A model generated the notes under the pieces. The model worked only from the letters and a program-made list of their open reading frames with translations. It ran no database searches and was not told the origin of the DNA. Positions 1-7,563 of a stretch of DNA of 42,253 nt are shown here, piece by piece. How positions within the stretch are numbered: the stretch's first letter is position 1; each line of letters opens with the position of its first letter. The position numbers were made by a program, and so were the translations under genes. Location of the stretch: contig CACFEW010000005.1 in the NCBI GenBank assembly GCA_902565385.1, forward strand, positions 1-42,253, given 5' to 3'. Source of the stretch: an uncultured Pelagibacteraceae bacterium. GTDB taxonomy: Bacteria; Pseudomonadota; Alphaproteobacteria; Pelagibacterales; Pelagibacteraceae.

Positions 1-149
1 AATATGAAAAGTGGAAACATACAGACCTTACAATAGACGCTGTAAAAGGAATTGGAGGCATGTTTTCATTAGACAATGGAACGGGAAGAAGATTTTTAAC
101 AAAATCTGAAATATGCCTTGTAGTGGATAACGAAAATCCAAATCATTAA
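1..149 (+). CDS. C-terminal end of an unidentified protein (cut by window edge)
   Basis: An open frame enters from the left edge (codons in phase with base 3) and ends with TAA at 147-149, giving 48 residues that finish in NENPNH. The piece is hydrophilic, with a Gly-rich stretch (GIGGMFSLDNGTGRR). I do not recognise the family. The next gene starts 21 bases downstream on the same strand, so the two may be co-transcribed, but too little is present to infer a function. Confidence 0.55.
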   Translation, partial: YEKWKHTDLTIDAVKGIGGMFSLDNGTGRRFLTKSEICLVVDNENPNH

Positions 150-170
150 TAAAAAGTACAAAAACATTTA

Positions 171-644
171 ATGTCAGTCTTTCTGAGCTCTCAAAAAATC
201 ATTAAAGATTGGATAGATTATAATGATCATATGAATGTATCATATTATCTTTTGATCTTTGATAAATATGGAGCAGACACTTTAAACAATATATTCAAAA
301 TGGGAGAACATTCAGCAAAAACAACTGGCAAAAGCACGATGATTGTAGAGTCAAATATTACCTATAATCAAGAGCTCAAAGTTGATGATGAGGTTGATGT
401 TAATCTAATTTATTTTGATCACGATAAAAAAAGACTGCAATATAAAATGGAAATGGTTCATAAAGAAAAAAAGTTTCTCGCATCAACTATAGAAGTTCTC
501 GCTTTATATGTTGATCTAAATAGTAGAAAAGTTTCTGAATTTGAAGATGAAAAAGTAAAAATTATGGATGATTTTATCCAAAAACATTCTTCAAAATTTA
601 ATAATGAAAATCTTAAATTTTCCTCAAAATTAAAAAAAAATTAA
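171..644 (+). CDS. Hotdog-fold acyl-CoA thioesterase (4HBT-like)
   Basis: A 157-residue protein with the single-hotdog thioesterase pattern. An N-terminal D-Y-N-D-H-M motif (about residues 17-22, IDYNDHMN) matches the catalytic D-x-N-x-H-M region of 4-hydroxybenzoyl-CoA thioesterase-like enzymes. It is followed by the long hotdog helix (YYLLIFDKYGADTL) and a strand-rich second half. Such enzymes cleave acyl-CoA thioesters in the cytoplasm. Members close to carnitine or betaine genes act on betainyl- or carnitinyl-CoA, and a GBBH-like dioxygenase lies about 4 kb away, so that is a possible substrate class, but only by inference. The start is ATG, 21 bases after the preceding stop, with no strong Shine-Dalgarno. 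It ends convergently with the GYD gene across a hairpin at 645-675. Confidence 0.75.
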   Translation: MSVFLSSQKIIKDWIDYNDHMNVSYYLLIFDKYGADTLNNIFKMGEHSAKTTGKSTMIVESNITYNQELKVDDEVDVNLIYFDHDKKRLQYKMEMVHKEKKFLASTIEVLALYVDLNSRKVSEFEDEKVKIMDDFIQKHSSKFNNENLKFSSKLKKN

Positions 645-675
645 TATAACTTCCAGTCCGTAGCCGGAAGTTATA
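645..675 (-). terminator. Intrinsic terminator of the GYD-domain gene
   Basis: A perfect 10-base inverted repeat (645-654 TATAACTTCC and 666-675 GGAAGTTATA) with an 11-base loop lies between the convergent genes ending at 644 and 684. Read on the minus strand, the hairpin is followed within a few bases by a run of nine T, the normal layout of a rho-independent terminator for the gene at 684-1001. On the plus strand no T-run follows, so it probably acts mainly in one direction. Confidence 0.7.
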
Positions 676-683
676 CCAAAAGA

Positions 684-1001
684 TTATTGACCCGGGGCTT
701 TGTAACCAATTTTACTAGCTTTTGTTGTAGCTTTTGTAAAATCAATTGCCTCAAGCATTGTTAAGTTTTTTACAGCTCCTGATGCTTCAACAACCAATTT
801 AATTGCTGCAAAATCATCAAAACTTGGAACTTCAGTAACAACTATAAAATCATAAGAACCTCTAACGATATCCATACTATGCATTGTTCCACCCATAGCT
901 TTTGTTAATTGTTCTACAACAGCTTTTCTATCACTTGTTGGATCTTTTAAAAAACCCTGAAAAGCTTTTTCAGTGTAATTACCCATTATATATGCTTTCA
1001 T
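684..1001 (-). CDS. GYD domain protein
   Basis: A 105-residue protein fitting the GYD family (small dimeric alpha/beta proteins). It starts with KAYIMGNYTEKAFQGF, has the diagnostic R-G-S-Y-D-F-I-V-V segment at about residues 47-55 (the GxYD signature), and a VPSFDDFAA helix start typical of the family. The biochemical role of GYD proteins is not established. The fold resembles ferredoxin-like antibiotic-biosynthesis-monooxygenase barrels. Start ATG at 1001 is preceded by a clear AGGAG ribosome-binding site. The gene is monocistronic, with its own terminator at 645-675 and a divergent promoter region shared with the aldehyde dehydrogenase gene. Confidence 0.8.
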   Translation of the reverse strand: MKAYIMGNYTEKAFQGFLKDPTSDRKAVVEQLTKAMGGTMHSMDIVRGSYDFIVVTEVPSFDDFAAIKLVVEASGAVKNLTMLEAIDFTKATTKASKIGYKAPGQ

Positions 1002-1071
1002 CTTGAACTCCTTTTTTTAATAAGAGTATCATCTAATCAGAGATAATTAATGTGTAAAAATTACATAGTAG

Positions 1072-1085
1072 ACACAACTTATAGT
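1072..1085 (+). promoter_or_regulatory. Possible operator half-site shared with the taurine promoter
   Basis: The 14-mer ACACAACTTATAGT occurs here, 17 bases before the aldehyde dehydrogenase start, and again at 29529-29542 in the tauA/aminotransferase divergent promoter. There it is part of a perfect dyad. Here the right arm is degenerate (AGTAATG against AGTTGTG, 5 of 7). It also contains TATAGT, so it may simply hold a -10 element. A shared regulator is an inference. Confidence 0.3.
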
Positions 1086-1102
1086 AATGCTAAATTGAAT
1101 TT

Positions 1103-2545
1103 ATGTACGAAAAATTTGGACAATTTATCGATGGTAAATGGCAAAAATCATCAGATGGAGGAACTTACGAAGTAATTAATCCAGCAAATGAAGAAGTTTT
1201 GGGAAAAGCCTCTAAAGCTACGCCTGAGGATGTTGATAGAGCATTAAAGTCTGCTGCAAAAGGATTAGAAGTCTGGAAAAAAACTGCTCCTTGGCAAAGA
1301 TCTTACATCATCAGAAGAATAGCAGACAAAATGAGAGAGAAACAAGATGTGCTTGCTAAATGGATGACATTAGAAGTTGGAAAACCTTTCGCAGAAGCTA
1401 AAGGTGAAGTAGGAGGTGCTGCAGATATTTTTGAGTGGAATGCCGAAGAAACAAAAAGAATTTATGGACAAACTGTTGAAAGTAGATTTGAGGATACAAG
1501 AGTACATGTTTACTATCAACCAGTTGGTGTTGTTGCAGCATTAACACCTTGGAATTTTCCTGCGGTATTATCTGCTAGAAAAATTTCAACTGCATTAGCG
1601 GCTGGCTGTTCTGTTATAGTTAAACCCGATGTAATAACTCCAGGAATTGTAATGGAGATGGTTGATATATGTAGAGAATGTGGTGTCCCACCAGGCGTAG
1701 TGAATCTTTTATCAGGTGATCCACCAAGTATCGCTCAACAATTGATAGCTTCAGATATAGTTAAAAAAATTTCTATAACCGGGTCATCGAGAGTTGGAAA
1801 GCTAATATTGAAACAAGCCGCAGATAAAGTTCAAAGAGTAACAATGGAGTTGTCAGGTCATTCGCCTTTTATTGTATTTGATGATGCTGATGTAAAAAAA
1901 GCAGCTGATATGGCAATTGCTGCTAAATTTAGAAACAATGGTCAAGTTTGTATATCGCCAAACAGATTTTATATTCACGAAAGAAAAAAGGACGAATTTG
2001 TAAATTTATTTATTGAGAAAACAAAAAAATTGAAAATAGGTGACGGTATGGATCCCTCAACTCAATTGGGTCCATTAACCACAAAAAAGAGGCTAAACGA
2101 AATAGAGGAATTAGTTGAAAAAACTAAAGAAGAAGGTGCAAAAGTTTTACTTGGTGGAAAAAGACCCTCTGGGTTTAATAAAGGTTTTTATTATGAACCT
2201 ACAATATTTGATGATGTAAAAGATGATTTTACGATAATGAAACAAGAGCCTTTTGGGCCATTGGTACCAATGTTATCATTTAAATCTTTCGATGATGTAA
2301 TTAAAAGAGCTAATAATCATGAGCTTGGTTTATGTAGTTATGTATGTACCAACTCAATGGAGACAGCACATCTTGCATCAGAACAATTAGAGACAGGTTC
2401 AGTCGCTGTTAACACACCTATGGTAGCTATTGCTGAAGCACCTTTTGGAGGAATTAAACAAAGTGGTTATGGACGTGAAGGTGGGTCAATGGCAATAAAA
2501 GATTATCTAAACATTAAATATACTCATCTTGGAATTAAAGGTTAA
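1103..2545 (+). CDS. NAD(P)-dependent aldehyde dehydrogenase, succinate-semialdehyde dehydrogenase-like
   Basis: A 480-residue cytosolic aldehyde dehydrogenase of normal family length. The catalytic cysteine is Cys283 in GQVCISPNR and the general base is Glu249 in MELSGHSP. PWNFP and the Rossmann segment ITGSSRVGK are present. The ELSG variant replaces the commoner ELGG. The sequence style (FIVFDDADV, PFGGIKQSGYGREGG) is closest to succinate-semialdehyde-type enzymes that oxidise small omega-oxo acids to the carboxylate. It is followed immediately by an FAH-family gene, a pairing seen in pathways degrading sugar acids or aromatic meta-cleavage products. A motif shared with the taurine promoter lies upstream, so sulfoacetaldehyde is a conceivable substrate, but this is speculative. 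The family is firm and the substrate unknown. Confidence 0.85.
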   Translation: MYEKFGQFIDGKWQKSSDGGTYEVINPANEEVLGKASKATPEDVDRALKSAAKGLEVWKKTAPWQRSYIIRRIADKMREKQDVLAKWMTLEVGKPFAEAKGEVGGAADIFEWNAEETKRIYGQTVESRFEDTRVHVYYQPVGVVAALTPWNFPAVLSARKISTALAAGCSVIVKPDVITPGIVMEMVDICRECGVPPGVVNLLSGDPPSIAQQLIASDIVKKISITGSSRVGKLILKQAADKVQRVTMELSGHSPFIVFDDADVKKAADMAIAAKFRNNGQVCISPNRFYIHERKKDEFVNLFIEKTKKLKIGDGMDPSTQLGPLTTKKRLNEIEELVEKTKEEGAKVLLGGKRPSGFNKGFYYEPTIFDDVKDDFTIMKQEPFGPLVPMLSFKSFDDVIKRANNHELGLCSYVCTNSMETAHLASEQLETGSVAVNTPMVAIAEAPFGGIKQSGYGREGGSMAIKDYLNIKYTHLGIKG

Positions 2546-2548
2546 TTG

Positions 2549-3394
2549 ATGAAACTTTTAAGGGTTGGTGAGCATGGTAATGAAATACCTGCAATTATTG
2601 ACAATCAAAATAATTTTCGAAATTTATCAAATATTTTAAAAGATTTTACACCAGAGAATTTGAATTTTGAAAATTTAGATAAAATAAAAAAGCTAGATTT
2701 AAATTCTCTTCCATTGATTGAAAGCACCAAAAGAATTGGACCATGTGTAATAAAACCAGCAAATTTTATCGCAATAGGTTTAAATTATAAGGCTCATGCT
2801 GAGGAAACAAATTCTGATGCTCCAAAAGAGCCAATTGTTTTTAATAAATCTCCAAATTGCATTGTCGGACCAAATGATAATATTGTAATACCAAAAAATT
2901 CAAATTCTTTAGATCACGAAGTTGAAATTGCAATTATTATTGGAAGTAAAGCCAAATACGTTAAAGAGGATGAAGCTCAGAAACATGTACTAGGTTATTG
3001 TATCTGTAATGATATAAGTGAGAGGGAATGGCAAAAAGATAGAGGCGGTCAATGGGTAAAAGGTAAATCTGGAGACACTTTTGGTCCATTGGGTCCGTAT
3101 TTGGTAACAAAGGATGAAATTGATAATCTATTTAATTTAAATTTATCTTTAGATCTTAATGGAAAAAGAAGACAAACAGGAAATACTAGTCTAATGATAT
3201 TTAATTTTAATTTTTTGATTTCACATATCAGTCAATTTATAACTTTAATGCCAGGTGATATTATCACAACAGGTACACCTGCGGGAGTGGGGATGGGAAT
3301 GAATCCACCAGATTATTTAAAAGATGGTGATGAAATGATTTTAAAAGTAGACAATCTTGGGGAACAAAAATTGAAAGTTGTTAAAGAAAAGTAA
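2549..3394 (+). CDS. Fumarylacetoacetate hydrolase (FAH) family protein
   Basis: A 281-residue FAH-superfamily enzyme. These use Mg or Mn for hydrolysis, hydration, isomerisation or decarboxylation of 2-oxo or dienol acids. Visible marks are AIGLNYKAHAEE, the metal-site segments LDHEVEIAI and CNDISERE, GKSGDTFGPLGP, and the C-terminal TTGTPAGVGMGM. A TTG immediately upstream (2546) is also possible, but ATG at 2549 is the better start. It lies 3 bases after the aldehyde dehydrogenase stop and overlaps the next gene by one base (TAATG), so the genes are translationally coupled. Together with the dehydrogenase it could process a 2-keto-3-deoxy acid or hydroxymuconate-like intermediate. The exact reaction cannot be assigned. 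Confidence 0.85.
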   Translation: MKLLRVGEHGNEIPAIIDNQNNFRNLSNILKDFTPENLNFENLDKIKKLDLNSLPLIESTKRIGPCVIKPANFIAIGLNYKAHAEETNSDAPKEPIVFNKSPNCIVGPNDNIVIPKNSNSLDHEVEIAIIIGSKAKYVKEDEAQKHVLGYCICNDISEREWQKDRGGQWVKGKSGDTFGPLGPYLVTKDEIDNLFNLNLSLDLNGKRRQTGNTSLMIFNFNFLISHISQFITLMPGDIITTGTPAGVGMGMNPPDYLKDGDEMILKVDNLGEQKLKVVKEK

Positions 3395-4101
3395 TGATTG
3401 AATTAATTATTGCATTTGGAGCTGGATTGATAAGTTTTTTATCACCATGTGTTTTACCACTCATACCTGGTTATATTTCTTATATTTCTGGAAGTTCTAT
3501 AGATGAACTTGTTGATAAAAAGAACATCAATTTATTTCCAATTATTCTATTTACAGTTGGCTTTTCTTTAGTCTTTATAACTTTTGGAGCAGCTTCAACT
3601 TTTCTTGGACAAATTTTTCTGGAGAATTCTTATGAATTAAGAATAGCCGCAGGACTAGTTATAATAATCTTATCACTTCATATAATTGGAATAATAAATT
3701 TAAAATTTTTAAATTATGAAAAGAGAATTCAAACAAATATTAACAAAAGTGTATTTAGCCCAATATTAATAGGAATGGCATTTGCATTTGGTTGGACACC
3801 ATGTATTGGGCCTATTTTAGGATCTATTTTAGTTTTAGCTGCAACTGAGGAAAGTTTAAGCCAAGGAATATTATTGTTATCTTTTTATTCTATTGGATTA
3901 GCTATTCCGTTTATTTTATCAGGTTATTTAATACAAAGGTTCCTGATCTTTTCAAAAAATTTTAGAAAGAATATTAATTTAGTATCAAAAATAGGTGGAA
4001 TAATTCTACTAATTACTGGTATTTTGATATTAACTAATCAATTGCAAGCCTTGGGATATTATTTATTAAATATTTTTCCATTCTTACAAAATTTTGGGTA
4101 A
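3394..4101 (+). CDS. ccdA: CcdA/DsbD-type cytochrome c biogenesis thiol transporter
   Basis: A 235-residue inner-membrane protein with about six hydrophobic helices, the size of CcdA, the minimal form of the DsbD membrane domain. Two cysteines that pass reducing equivalents across the membrane sit in characteristic contexts: the first helix SFLSPCVLPLIPGYISY (Cys near residue 18) and the mid-protein AFGWTPCIGPILGS. The family moves electrons from cytoplasmic thioredoxin to periplasmic apocytochrome c or other thiol proteins. A Tat-exported MsrB at 13258 is one possible periplasmic client, by inference only. The start overlaps the preceding stop by one base and the next gene begins 8 bases after its stop. 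Confidence 0.88.
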   Translation: MIELIIAFGAGLISFLSPCVLPLIPGYISYISGSSIDELVDKKNINLFPIILFTVGFSLVFITFGAASTFLGQIFLENSYELRIAAGLVIIILSLHIIGIINLKFLNYEKRIQTNINKSVFSPILIGMAFAFGWTPCIGPILGSILVLAATEESLSQGILLLSFYSIGLAIPFILSGYLIQRFLIFSKNFRKNINLVSKIGGIILLITGILILTNQLQALGYYLLNIFPFLQNFG

Positions 4102-4109
4102 ATTAAATT

Positions 4110-4691
4110 ATGAAAATTTATCAAATAGATTCTAGTGCTAGAAAAGATGGTTCAACTTCAAGAGCTTTAGCAAAAAAACTTTTAGATAAAATAAAAAAAC
4201 CTGATGATGAAGTTATTTATAGAGATCTAAATGATGAAATGGTTTTTGTGTCCAATTTAACAGAGTCGGGGATGAAAATAGATCCAAAAGATCAAACAGA
4301 GACACATAAAAAAATGTTCAAACTTTCAGATACACTTGTAAAAGAATTAAAAGAGAGTGATATTATAATCATTTCTGCTCCAATTTATAATTATGGACCT
4401 CCAGCAACTTTAAAAGCCTGGTCGGATCTTGCAGCAAGAGTAGGGGAAACCTTTAGATTTAAACCCAATGGAAGAAGGGAAGGGTTACTAAAAAATAAGA
4501 AAGCTTATCTAGTAATTACTTCGGGTGGGACAAAGCTAAATAGCAATGAGGATTTTCTAACTCCTTGGTTGAAGTTTATTTTAAATTTTTTTGGCATAGA
4601 AAAGGTAGAGGTAGTAAGTGCCGATCAAATGTCCCTAGATTATGAAAAATCAATAAAAGAGGCTGAGAAACAGATAGAAAATTTATCCTAA
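4110..4691 (+). CDS. FMN-dependent NADH-azoreductase-like flavodoxin-fold oxidoreductase
   Basis: A 193-residue member of the AzoR / NAD(P)H quinone reductase family. It has an N-terminal FMN phosphate-binding loop (DSSARKDGSTSRALAKKL), the isoalloxazine-binding segment SAPIYNYGPPATLKAWSDL and the later VITSGGT. Members transfer two electrons from NAD(P)H through FMN to quinones, azo compounds or other electrophiles, and natural substrates are usually quinones. It is the last gene of the plus-strand run that starts at 1103. Its last 4 bases overlap the convergent dioxygenase gene. Family assignment is firm and physiological role open. Confidence 0.82.
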   Translation: MKIYQIDSSARKDGSTSRALAKKLLDKIKKPDDEVIYRDLNDEMVFVSNLTESGMKIDPKDQTETHKKMFKLSDTLVKELKESDIIIISAPIYNYGPPATLKAWSDLAARVGETFRFKPNGRREGLLKNKKAYLVITSGGTKLNSNEDFLTPWLKFILNFFGIEKVEVVSADQMSLDYEKSIKEAEKQIENLS

Positions 4692-5788
4692 TAATTAAAT
4701 TTTTTTTTTAAATGTTTAAGTCTTCCTTCGGTACTATCATAATCAATATAACATCCCTGAAGAAAACGATTTCCTTCATTAGCATCATAAGTGGTTCTGC
4801 CATGCAATAATCTATAGTTATCCATCATTAACAAATCCCCTGGGAGTAGTTTAAATTCTATTCTATAATTTTCTGAATTATAGAGTTCAGATATTTTTTT
4901 TCTTGCAGAATAAAATAAATCTAATTTTTCTTTGTCAATTAATGGGACAAAATCTAATCTTGGACTAAAACGTACTTGTTTAAAATTACCGTTTTCATCC
5001 AACTGAATCATTTCAGCCCAATCTTCTAAAATCACACTTTCATCAATAAATTGAAAACGTATTTTTACCTCCGTTAAAATTTTATAATATTCTGGAAAAT
5101 CTTTTTTAAGTTTCTCAGAAACAGTATATCCATCAACTAGAGTTGATAAACCGCCCGTAACCTCATTTTCTATACAATGAAGCATTTGAATACATGGCAC
5201 AGGATTTCTATATGGATTATCAGTATGAGGAGCCAAAGGCAAAGAGGTGTAAGCTAAGTCATTTGGATTTGGTTTTGATTTTACATTAAAGAATTCACCA
5301 AAGTTTGTGCGTCTCACACTTCCTATAGAATTTGCAAAGTTTATAATAAAATTATTTTTTGTTGGCACATTTTTAAAAATTACAAAGCCATATTGATAAA
5401 AATTAATCAAGGCTTTGTACATTTCATCTGTTTCAAATAAATTTTCTTTGAATTTGAAAGTATTTTGATCTCTAAATGAAGAGTCCCACTTTATTTTTTC
5501 AATTTGTTTCACATCATTAATATTTGAAAATTCTTTAAAAATATCAACTATAGCAATTTTTGTTGAAGCCCCGTCATTGAATTTAATTTCTAAAAAATTA
5601 CTATTTAAGCTTAAATCTTTGATTTGAATGTTTTCTGATAATTGAGTTGGGTCAAATAATCTTTGTTGAGTAGACTTGTCAACAAATTTTTCTCCGTTAA
5701 CTCTTTCTCTAAGCCAAAATGGGTGGATCTCTTTTTTATGACCCTTATTTTCAAAAAATACTTTGTTATCTTTTAACTCTAATTTCAT
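4688..5788 (-). CDS. Gamma-butyrobetaine hydroxylase-like Fe(II)/2-oxoglutarate dioxygenase
   Basis: A 366-residue protein with two domains: an N-terminal GBBH-like (DUF971-type) domain at about residues 5-80, and a TauD/TfdA double-stranded beta-helix domain at about 110-360. The iron facial triad is visible as His188 and Asp190 (PHTDNPYR) and distal His329 (LLHGRT), with the 2-oxoglutarate-binding Arg341 (NRFLQG). Family members hydroxylate gamma-butyrobetaine, trimethyllysine or trimethylaminoethylphosphonate. The N-terminal domain lacks the CxCxxC zinc-binding cysteines found in animal BBOX (the WLRERVNGEKF region has none), so the substrate may differ. It is monocistronic and divergent from the phosphatase gene at 5854. 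A role in quaternary amine use fits the dimethylglycine dehydrogenase-type gene at 33638, but they are not linked. Confidence 0.8.
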   Translation of the reverse strand: MKLELKDNKVFFENKGHKKEIHPFWLRERVNGEKFVDKSTQQRLFDPTQLSENIQIKDLSLNSNFLEIKFNDGASTKIAIVDIFKEFSNINDVKQIEKIKWDSSFRDQNTFKFKENLFETDEMYKALINFYQYGFVIFKNVPTKNNFIINFANSIGSVRRTNFGEFFNVKSKPNPNDLAYTSLPLAPHTDNPYRNPVPCIQMLHCIENEVTGGLSTLVDGYTVSEKLKKDFPEYYKILTEVKIRFQFIDESVILEDWAEMIQLDENGNFKQVRFSPRLDFVPLIDKEKLDLFYSARKKISELYNSENYRIEFKLLPGDLLMMDNYRLLHGRTTYDANEGNRFLQGCYIDYDSTEGRLKHLKKKFNY

Positions 5789-5853
5789 GTATTTTTAAAT
5801 CATTATTTAAAATTTTGCTTTAATCAATAGTAATAAAATAGTATTAGAGCGTT

Positions 5854-6657
5854 GTGCAAATTTTAAAATCATCAGATTATAAACTTTATTCTAAGTTCAT
5901 TGAAAGTTTAGCTAAGAAATTAACTAGATTTTATTACTCTAAATTAAATAAACCCTTTAAAGTATCGAATAAACTTAGAAGCGGTTATGACCCTGTAACA
6001 ACTGCTGACAAGGCTTTTGAACGATTCATTAGAAATGAGATTAAAAAAAGGTTTCCAAATCACCAAATTATAGGTGAAGAATTTGGCTATAAAAAAACTA
6101 AAAGTGATTATTCATGGGTTATAGATCCCATAGATGGAACTCGATCATTTGTGATAGGAAATCCAACTTGGAGTAATTTGATATCTTTAAATTATAAAGG
6201 TAACCCAGTCGTAGGTCTTGCAAATTTTCCAATTCTTAAAAAGTTTTATTTTAATACCTCATTTAATTCTGCGTATGTTTCAGAAAATGGAAAGAAAAAG
6301 AAAATACTTGTAAACCAAAAAGCAACTTATTCTAAAATGAAATTGTCAGCAGCTTTTCACGGCAGTCTGTCATTAAATAAACAAAAAAAAATTCCTCAAA
6401 TTTTAAGAAGAATGCAATTTCCCTGCTCGGATGCTTTAAGTTATTCTCATTTTGCTGAGGGTAAACTTGATGTTGTTATTCAATGTGGAAATAAAATTTG
6501 GGATATTCATGCCTTAATACCAATTATTGAGGCTGCAAAAGGGATTGTCTCGACTTGGAAAAATGATGATGCCAAGAAAGCTGGAAATATTATTTGCTCA
6601 TCTAATAATAATTTACATAAAAAAATGCTTAAAATTTTAAAACCAGTTTCTAGCTAG
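5854..6657 (+). CDS. hisN: Inositol monophosphatase-family phosphatase, probable histidinol-phosphatase
   Basis: A 267-residue member of the Li-sensitive, Mg-dependent phosphatase family. The three metal-binding motifs are visible: GEEFG (about residues 73-77), the signature DPIDGTRSF (about 90-98), and WDIHALIPIIEAAKG (about 211-225). Alphaproteobacteria commonly use this type (HisN) for the histidinol-phosphate step of histidine synthesis, and the TRSF variant of the usual TxNF is common in that subgroup. The start is GTG at 5854. An in-frame TAG at 5845 excludes anything longer. The 3' end overlaps the SMR gene on the other strand by 8 bases. Inositol monophosphatase or 3'-phosphoadenosine nucleotidase activity cannot be excluded. 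Confidence 0.75.
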   Translation: MQILKSSDYKLYSKFIESLAKKLTRFYYSKLNKPFKVSNKLRSGYDPVTTADKAFERFIRNEIKKRFPNHQIIGEEFGYKKTKSDYSWVIDPIDGTRSFVIGNPTWSNLISLNYKGNPVVGLANFPILKKFYFNTSFNSAYVSENGKKKKILVNQKATYSKMKLSAAFHGSLSLNKQKKIPQILRRMQFPCSDALSYSHFAEGKLDVVIQCGNKIWDIHALIPIIEAAKGIVSTWKNDDAKKAGNIICSSNNNLHKKMLKILKPVSS

Positions 6658-6985
6658 TTTTACCCAAAGTATTTAAAATAATTACACCAATAATTATTAA
6701 ACTTATTCCAATAATCCCATAAAGGTTTGGCATTTGCTGATATTTGAAAACACCAAACAGTGTTACTGCAGTAATCGTTAAACCTCCATATGTTGCGTAT
6801 GTAAAACCAACTGGGATAATATTCATAGCTTTAGATAAACAAAAAATACAAGCAACTATAGATATGATACAAAAAATACTTGGCCCAATTATTGTAAATC
6901 CATTAGTTGATTTTAAAAAACCATTTGAAGTTATTCCAAGAAGTATTGCTAAAGCTAAAAAGATATAACCAGATAAATTTGCCAT
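6650..6985 (-). CDS. Small multidrug resistance (SMR)-type membrane protein, partner 1
   Basis: A 111-residue, four-helix inner-membrane protein of the SMR family (EmrE/SugE size), with the conserved IPVGFTYATYGG segment and a C-terminal IIGISLIIIGVIILNTLG helix. Aligning its Lys-Ser-x-Asn-Gly-Phe-Thr block to EmrE puts a glycine (ILLGITSNGF) where EmrE has the essential proton-coupling Glu14. The start ATG at 6985 is 3 bases after the stop of the neighbouring paralogue and its AGGA site lies inside that gene's end, so the pair is translationally coupled. Paired SMR genes usually encode heterodimers. Because the glutamate is missing, proton-driven drug export is doubtful. The substrate is unknown. 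Confidence 0.8.
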   Translation of the reverse strand: MANLSGYIFLALAILLGITSNGFLKSTNGFTIIGPSIFCIISIVACIFCLSKAMNIIPVGFTYATYGGLTITAVTLFGVFKYQQMPNLYGIIGISLIIIGVIILNTLGKTS

Positions 6986-6988
6986 AAA

Positions 6989-7324
6989 TTATCCTGTTTT
7001 ACCCAGTAGATTAACAATTAAGACTCCTGATATAATTAATATCAAACCAATGATTGTGAATAGATCAGGCACTTGATTGAATTTATATAATCCAACAATT
7101 GAAGTCGCTACTATGCATAAACCAGCAAAAGATGCGTAGGTAATACCAACAGGTATAGTTTTCATCACTATTGAAAGAGTAAACATGCAACCAATTATTG
7201 TGATTGCAGTAATTAAACTAGGAACTAACAATGTGAAACCATTTGCACTTTTTGCAAAACTATTTGCTGCAGTTCCTAATATGACAGCAAGTATAAGAAT
7301 TAGAAAAGCTATAATGTTACTCAC
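6989..7324 (-). CDS. Small multidrug resistance (SMR)-type membrane protein, partner 2
   Basis: A 111-residue, four-helix paralogue of the adjacent gene (shared IPVGxTYA, LIIxGVxIxNLLGKT and SxNGFT blocks). It starts with GTG at 7324. As in its partner, the position of EmrE Glu14 is a glycine (VILGTAANSF). The two genes are 3 bases apart. I infer a dual-topology or antiparallel heterodimer, as in other paired SMR systems. Transport of polyamines, quaternary compounds or a lipid-linked metabolite is possible, but nothing in the sequence identifies the cargo. It is co-oriented with the run of small genes that starts at 10440. Confidence 0.8.
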   Translation of the reverse strand: MSNIIAFLILILAVILGTAANSFAKSANGFTLLVPSLITAITIIGCMFTLSIVMKTIPVGITYASFAGLCIVATSIVGLYKFNQVPDLFTIIGLILIISGVLIVNLLGKTG

Positions 7325-7339
7325 AAATAAAAGATATTC

Positions 7340-7561
7340 TTATTTGGTAATTTTATCTACAAATTTTTTAATCGGGGGACCTACAAGAAGGGCAGCAATT
7401 ATTGCAATTGGAAGACTTACTGACCATGCTTTAAAAAAACGGTCGACATACTCATTATCCATTCCAGTATTTATATAAGTAATTATTAGTGTCATTAAAA
7501 GACTCATCCCAAATCCCATAACTAATATAAATAAAAGGTTAGAATATTTTTTTGGAAACAT
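7340..7561 (-). CDS. DUF2798 small membrane protein
   Basis: A 73-residue protein with two predicted membrane helices (about residues 8-30 and 44-62). The MxPKKYxxxxF opening, the central RFFKAWSVSLPIA and the PPIKKFVDKI tail match the DUF2798 family, whose function is unknown. It starts at ATG 7561, directly after the stop of the TPR gene, and lies 15 bases upstream of the SMR pair, so it probably belongs to the same transcript. Confidence 0.72.
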   Translation of the reverse strand: MFPKKYSNLLFILVMGFGMSLLMTLIITYINTGMDNEYVDRFFKAWSVSLPIAIIAALLVGPPIKKFVDKITK

Positions 7562-7563
7562 TT

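Noticed and set aside
7185-7478. Plus-strand open frame of 97 codons opposite the SMR/DUF2798 genes
   Set aside because: It is antisense to two well-supported membrane-protein genes, has no ribosome-binding site and has an unlikely composition. It is a shadow frame.
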